This document shows, one piece after another, positions 52,583 through 55,343 of a DNA stretch of 55,343 nt. The stretch comes from Oscillospiraceae bacterium (GTDB taxonomy: Bacteria > Bacillota > Clostridia > Oscillospirales > Oscillospiraceae). The stretch's first letter is position 1. Every line of letters begins with the position of its first letter. The notes below the pieces were generated by a model. It saw only the letters and a list, made by a program, of their open reading frames with translations. It searched no databases and was not told the origin of the DNA. Position numbers and translations under genes: made by a program. The stretch covers positions 1 to 55,343 of the forward strand of contig JAEEZZ010000005.1 in assembly GCA_016292255.1 (NCBI GenBank), in the 5' to 3' direction.

Positions 52583-52656
52583 GTAGGGGCGGCCATTGGC
52601 CGCCCGCCCGACGCTGAAGGCTTTCCCGCTTTGCTGGCGGCCACTGGCTGCCCCTA
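52583..52656. repeat. Degenerate pair of GTAG palindromes, GGCGGCC…GGCCGCC family
   Basis: Left unit starts GTAGGGGCGGCCATTGG, and right unit ends CTGGCTGCCCCTAC. Same back-to-back layout as 11228-11303, but with substitutions in the right arm. Confidence 0.75.
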
Positions 52657-52693
52657 CACGCAAACCTGAAATTTTTCAATATTGGTGGTTTAT

Positions 52694-53608
52694 ATGGAGA
52701 AAAAAGAAAAGATCCGCCGGGGGGATCGGCGGGACGGCGTATGGCTTCGGCAGGAGCCTGCCATGAATCAGTTTATGGCCTATCTCTACCCCAACCGGGC
52801 GGACAACGAGGCTTACATCAACGAGGAGATCGACCTGCGGCCCATCGAGGCGTATCTGACCAGGAAGAACGAGGGCCGCACGGAGGATAAGTACACCTAT
52901 TTCCATATCATCTGTGCCGCCGTGGTGAAGGCCTTCGTCCTGCGGCCCAAGATGAACCGCTTTATCTCCGGCAACCGGATGTATCAGCGGAAGTACCTCT
53001 CCGTGGCCTTCGTGGTGAAGAAGAAATTCTCCGACCGCTCCGAGGAGGGCCTGGCCTTCCGGAAGTTCGACGAGAGCTCTACCATCGACAAGCTCCACGA
53101 CAGCCTCATCGACGAGATCCACACCCAACGCAAGGAGGGCACCGTGGATAACTCCACCTACTTCATGGAAAAGCTGCTGAAGCTGCCCCGCTGGGTGCTG
53201 CGGCTGGTGATGAAGCTGCTGTTCAGCCTGGATCGGAAGGGCAAGGTACCTTACGATCTCATTAAAGACGATCCCAACTATTCCTCCATCTTCCTCACCA
53301 ACCTGGGCTCCATCGACCTGAGCTGCGGCTATCACCACCTCTGCAACTGGGGCACCTGCTCCTGCTTCGTGGTGATCGGCAAGAAGCACCTGGCCCCCGA
53401 GTGCCGCCCGGACGGCAGCGTCGGCTCCAAGCCGGTGCTGAACATCGGCATCACCCTGGACGAGCGCATCGCCGACGGCTACTACTACTCCAAGACCATG
53501 AAGCTGGTGAAGCACCTGCTGGCCAACCCGGAGCTGCTGGAGCTGCCCGCCGGCGAGGAAGTGGACTACCTGCCCAAGGACGACCGGCGCTTTCAAATTG
53601 ACAAATGA
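52694..53608 (+). CDS. Stand-alone E2-like (2-oxoacid dehydrogenase acyltransferase fold) protein
   Basis: A 304-residue protein resembling the catalytic domain of lipoyl acyltransferases and chloramphenicol acetyltransferase. There is no lipoyl domain. KYTYFHIICAAVVKAFVLRP, SIFLTNLGSIDL and NIGITLDERIADGYYYSKT are the matching segments. The H-R-x-x-D-G active-site motif reads DERIADG, so the catalytic His is replaced by Glu. It may be a non-canonical transferase or a binding protein. The ATG at 52694 has GGTGG 6 bases upstream. Confidence 0.78.
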   Translation: MEKKEKIRRGDRRDGVWLRQEPAMNQFMAYLYPNRADNEAYINEEIDLRPIEAYLTRKNEGRTEDKYTYFHIICAAVVKAFVLRPKMNRFISGNRMYQRKYLSVAFVVKKKFSDRSEEGLAFRKFDESSTIDKLHDSLIDEIHTQRKEGTVDNSTYFMEKLLKLPRWVLRLVMKLLFSLDRKGKVPYDLIKDDPNYSSIFLTNLGSIDLSCGYHHLCNWGTCSCFVVIGKKHLAPECRPDGSVGSKPVLNIGITLDERIADGYYYSKTMKLVKHLLANPELLELPAGEEVDYLPKDDRRFQIDK

Positions 53609-53617
53609 GCGCCTCCC

Positions 53618-53665
53618 GTAGGGGCGCACAGTGTGCGCCTTCGGTAGCGGCGCACAGTGTGCGCC
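53618..53665. repeat. Two GTAG palindromes, GCGCACAGTGTGCGC family
   Basis: Direct copies at 53618-53639 and 53644-53665 differ in the head (GTAGGG versus GTAGCG) but share the core. Confidence 0.85.
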
Positions 53666-53697
53666 ATCGAAACGTAAATAATCAGAAGTGTGAATCT

Positions 53698-54405
53698 ATG
53701 AAACTATCTTTGATCGTTCCCATGTACAACGAGGCGGCCATCATCGAGGCCACTGCCCATACCTACCACGAATATCTCAGCGCCGCGTTTCCCGACCACG
53801 AGCTGATCTTCGTGGACGACGGCTCCGCCGACGACTGCGGGGCCAAAGTGGAGGCCCTGGCCCTGCCCAAGACCCGGGTCATCCGCTATACCCCCAACCA
53901 GGGCAAGGGCAACGCGGTGAAGACCGGTATGCTGGCCGCCGCAGGCGAGGTCCGGATGTTCCTGGACGCGGATATTGCCTACGGCACTGAGGTGATCGCC
54001 CAGGCGGCGAAGCTCTTTGCGGAGCACCCGGAGGCCGCCGTGGTTATCGGTTCCCGGCCCCTCCACCCGGAGGGCTACGCGGGCTATACGGCCGTCCGCA
54101 AGCTGGCCTCCAAGACCTATATCAAGGTGCTGAACGTGGCGGGGGGCTTCCGCCTCTCCGACTCCCAGTGCGGCTGCAAGGCCTACCGGGGCGACGCGGC
54201 CCAGGCCATCTTCTCCCGCACCGAGACCAAGGGCTTCGCCTTTGATTTTGAGACCATACTCTGGGCCCAGAAGCTGGGCTTCCGGATTTTGGAGATGCCC
54301 GTCACCGTGGTGAACCACCGGGCCTCCAAGGTCCACGTGGTCCGGGACACCTTTAAGATGTTGAAGGAATTGCGACAGATCCGAAGTCGAGTAAAGAAGG
54401 GATAG
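53698..54405 (+). CDS. Family 2 glycosyltransferase (polyprenyl-phosphate type)
   Basis: A 235-residue GT-A enzyme without membrane helices. SLIVPMYNEAAII, FVDDGSADD, NQGKGNAVKTGML and the DxD in FLDADIAYG are intact, and QCGCKAYRG plus GFAFDFETILWAQKLG match dolichol-phosphate mannosyltransferase-like proteins. It probably adds a sugar to undecaprenyl phosphate. The ATG at 53698 is set by the start of similarity. The ribosome site is weak. Confidence 0.88.
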   Translation: MKLSLIVPMYNEAAIIEATAHTYHEYLSAAFPDHELIFVDDGSADDCGAKVEALALPKTRVIRYTPNQGKGNAVKTGMLAAAGEVRMFLDADIAYGTEVIAQAAKLFAEHPEAAVVIGSRPLHPEGYAGYTAVRKLASKTYIKVLNVAGGFRLSDSQCGCKAYRGDAAQAIFSRTETKGFAFDFETILWAQKLGFRILEMPVTVVNHRASKVHVVRDTFKMLKELRQIRSRVKKG

Positions 54406-54436
54406 ATCCGCGTTCCCCGCACGGTCGCACCCTACT

Positions 54437-54492
54437 GTAGCGCGGGCTATTAGCCCGCCGTTTCCTCGCGTAGGGACGGCACGCTGCCGTCC
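54437..54492. repeat. Two GTAG palindromes of different families
   Basis: 54437-54459 has the CGGGCTATTAGCCCG core, identical to 7423-7445. 54470-54492 is a GACGGCA/TGCCGTC copy. Confidence 0.85.
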
Positions 54493-54520
54493 GCGTTCCC
54501 ACGGAAGGGAGGGATCCTGA

Positions 54521-55090
54521 ATGCATCCCATCAAGCACTTTTGCACCATCACCAAGCATCGCCATATGGTCATGGCAAGCTGCTTCCGGGTGGGACTGAT
54601 CCGCCAGGGACTCTGCCACGATCTGAGCAAGTATTCCCCCACGGAGTTCTGGCAGGGGGCGAAATTCTACCAGGGCACCCGCAGCCCCAACGCCCGGGCC
54701 CGGGAGGCGGAGGGCTGGTCCGTCGCCTGGATGCACCACAAGGGCCGCAACAAGCACCACTATGAGTATTGGACGGACGTGCCCCCCGGCGGCCACGCCT
54801 ACCAGCCTGTGCCCATGCCCACCCGTTATCTGGTGGAGTCGGTCATGGATCGGATCGCTGCCTCCAAGGTCTACCGGGGCAAGGACTACCAGAACGGCGA
54901 CGCCCTGGCCTATCTCTATCGGGAGCACGCCTCGGAGCTGCTGCACCCGGATACCTACCGGAAGATGGAGTTTCTGCTCACCCTCCTGCGAGACAGGGGA
55001 GAGGCGTACCTGTTCGCTTTCCTCCGCCGGGTGGTGCTGAAGGAAGTCCCGTTCGAAGAATGGAAGGAACTGGTAACAAGTAATAAGTAA
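54521..55090 (+). CDS. DUF5662 family protein
   Basis: A 189-residue protein. CHDLSKYSPTEFW and MHHKGRNKHHYEYW contain the His/Asp cluster typical of this family, likely a metal site. No enzyme activity is established. GGGAGGG lies 7 bases before the ATG. The final codons (LVTSNK) and the stop are part of the GTAATAA heptamer array. Confidence 0.8.
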   Translation: MHPIKHFCTITKHRHMVMASCFRVGLIRQGLCHDLSKYSPTEFWQGAKFYQGTRSPNARAREAEGWSVAWMHHKGRNKHHYEYWTDVPPGGHAYQPVPMPTRYLVESVMDRIAASKVYRGKDYQNGDALAYLYREHASELLHPDTYRKMEFLLTLLRDRGEAYLFAFLRRVVLKEVPFEEWKELVTSNK

Positions 55091-55115
55091 TAGGTAATAA
55101 GTAATAAGTGACAAG
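55073..55115. repeat. Heptamer tandem array GTAATAA, about 6 copies
   Basis: G at 55073, 55080, 55087, 55094, 55101, 55108 and 55115. The DUF5662 stop (55088-55090) lies inside. The last G begins the first GTAG palindrome of the next array. Confidence 0.88.
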
Positions 55116-55343
55116 TAGGGACGGCACTCTGCCGTCCGCGTTCCCCCGTAGGGACGGCACTCTGCCGTCCGCGTTCCCCCGTAGGGACGGCACCCTGCCG
55201 TCCGCGTTCCCCCGTAGGGACGGCACTCTGCCGTCCGCGTGGCTCGTAGGGACGGCACCCTGCCGTCCGCGTTCCCCCGTAGGGACGGCACTCTGCCGTC
55301 CGCGTTCCCCCGAAGAGACGGCACTCTGCCGTCCGCGTTCCCC
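55115..55343. repeat. Tandem array of GTAG palindromes, 33-bp period
   Basis: Seven copies of the GACGGCA/TGCCGTC family begin with GTAG at 55115, 55148, 55181, 55214, 55246 and 55279, with a last changed copy (GAAG) at 55312. The linker is CGCGTTCCCCC. The array runs off the window end in the same orientation as that at 1-243. Confidence 0.9.

Overview
The window reads as a chromosomal segment of a GC-rich Firmicute of the class Clostridia, most likely an Oscillospiraceae-type gut anaerobe. This is inferred from the gene families (DUF1836, paired DegV proteins, YhbD/YhbE-like pair, RqcP, clostripain, CIRCE-controlled htpG, ECF sigma/anti-sigma pairs of clostridial type) and from Shine-Dalgarno motifs close to AGGAGG. 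No rRNA, tRNA, prophage, plasmid origin or CRISPR array was seen. About 45 protein genes are supported, one of them a 55-residue ORF at 41857-42024.

Layout. 1-1133: a REP-associated tyrosine transposase (RAYT) between two inverted arrays of GTAG-headed palindromes. 1154-7388: a BMP-family lipoprotein, a membrane-anchored clostripain, and feoA-feoB. 7389-7937: a repeat-filled gap. 7938-13199: two DegV genes, DUF1836, hemolysin III, a DEDDh exonuclease and an AT-rich orphan. 13456-17522: a three-subunit molybdenum hydroxylase (xdhA-B-C). 17694-19981: an MBOAT/SGNH surface acylation pair. 20184-24719: DEAD-box helicase, DprA-like protein, glmS and a PH-domain protein. 24848-31584: uvrA, rqcP, then cls with three followers. 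31668-33633: htpG with a perfect CIRCE. 33781-38175: an operon of FkbH-like HAD phosphatase, acyl carrier protein, MBOAT and SGNH protein. 38270-41750: YhbE/YhbD-like pair, fba, and a PyrF-like protein lacking the catalytic lysine. 42120-47994: two consecutive ECF sigma/anti-sigma modules. 48307-55090: YunG-like protein, DUF362 ferredoxin, acyl-CoA ligase with a membrane acyltransferase, an E2-like acyltransferase with a changed active-site motif, a glycosyltransferase and DUF5662.

Two genome-scale repeat phenomena dominate the non-coding DNA. First, many palindromes of at least seven different core sequences all begin with GTAG, the tetranucleotide known to precede REP hairpins used by RAYT enzymes. 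Second, short tandem arrays with very different unit sequences all have a 7-bp period and mostly sit on stop codons. A third dispersed repeat has entered feoB in frame.

The best candidate for an undescribed biochemical system is the FkbH-ACP-MBOAT-SGNH operon. By family knowledge it could load a glyceryl-type group from glycolysis onto the ACP and pass it across the membrane to a surface polymer, with no DltA-like adenylating enzyme present. That role is an inference.
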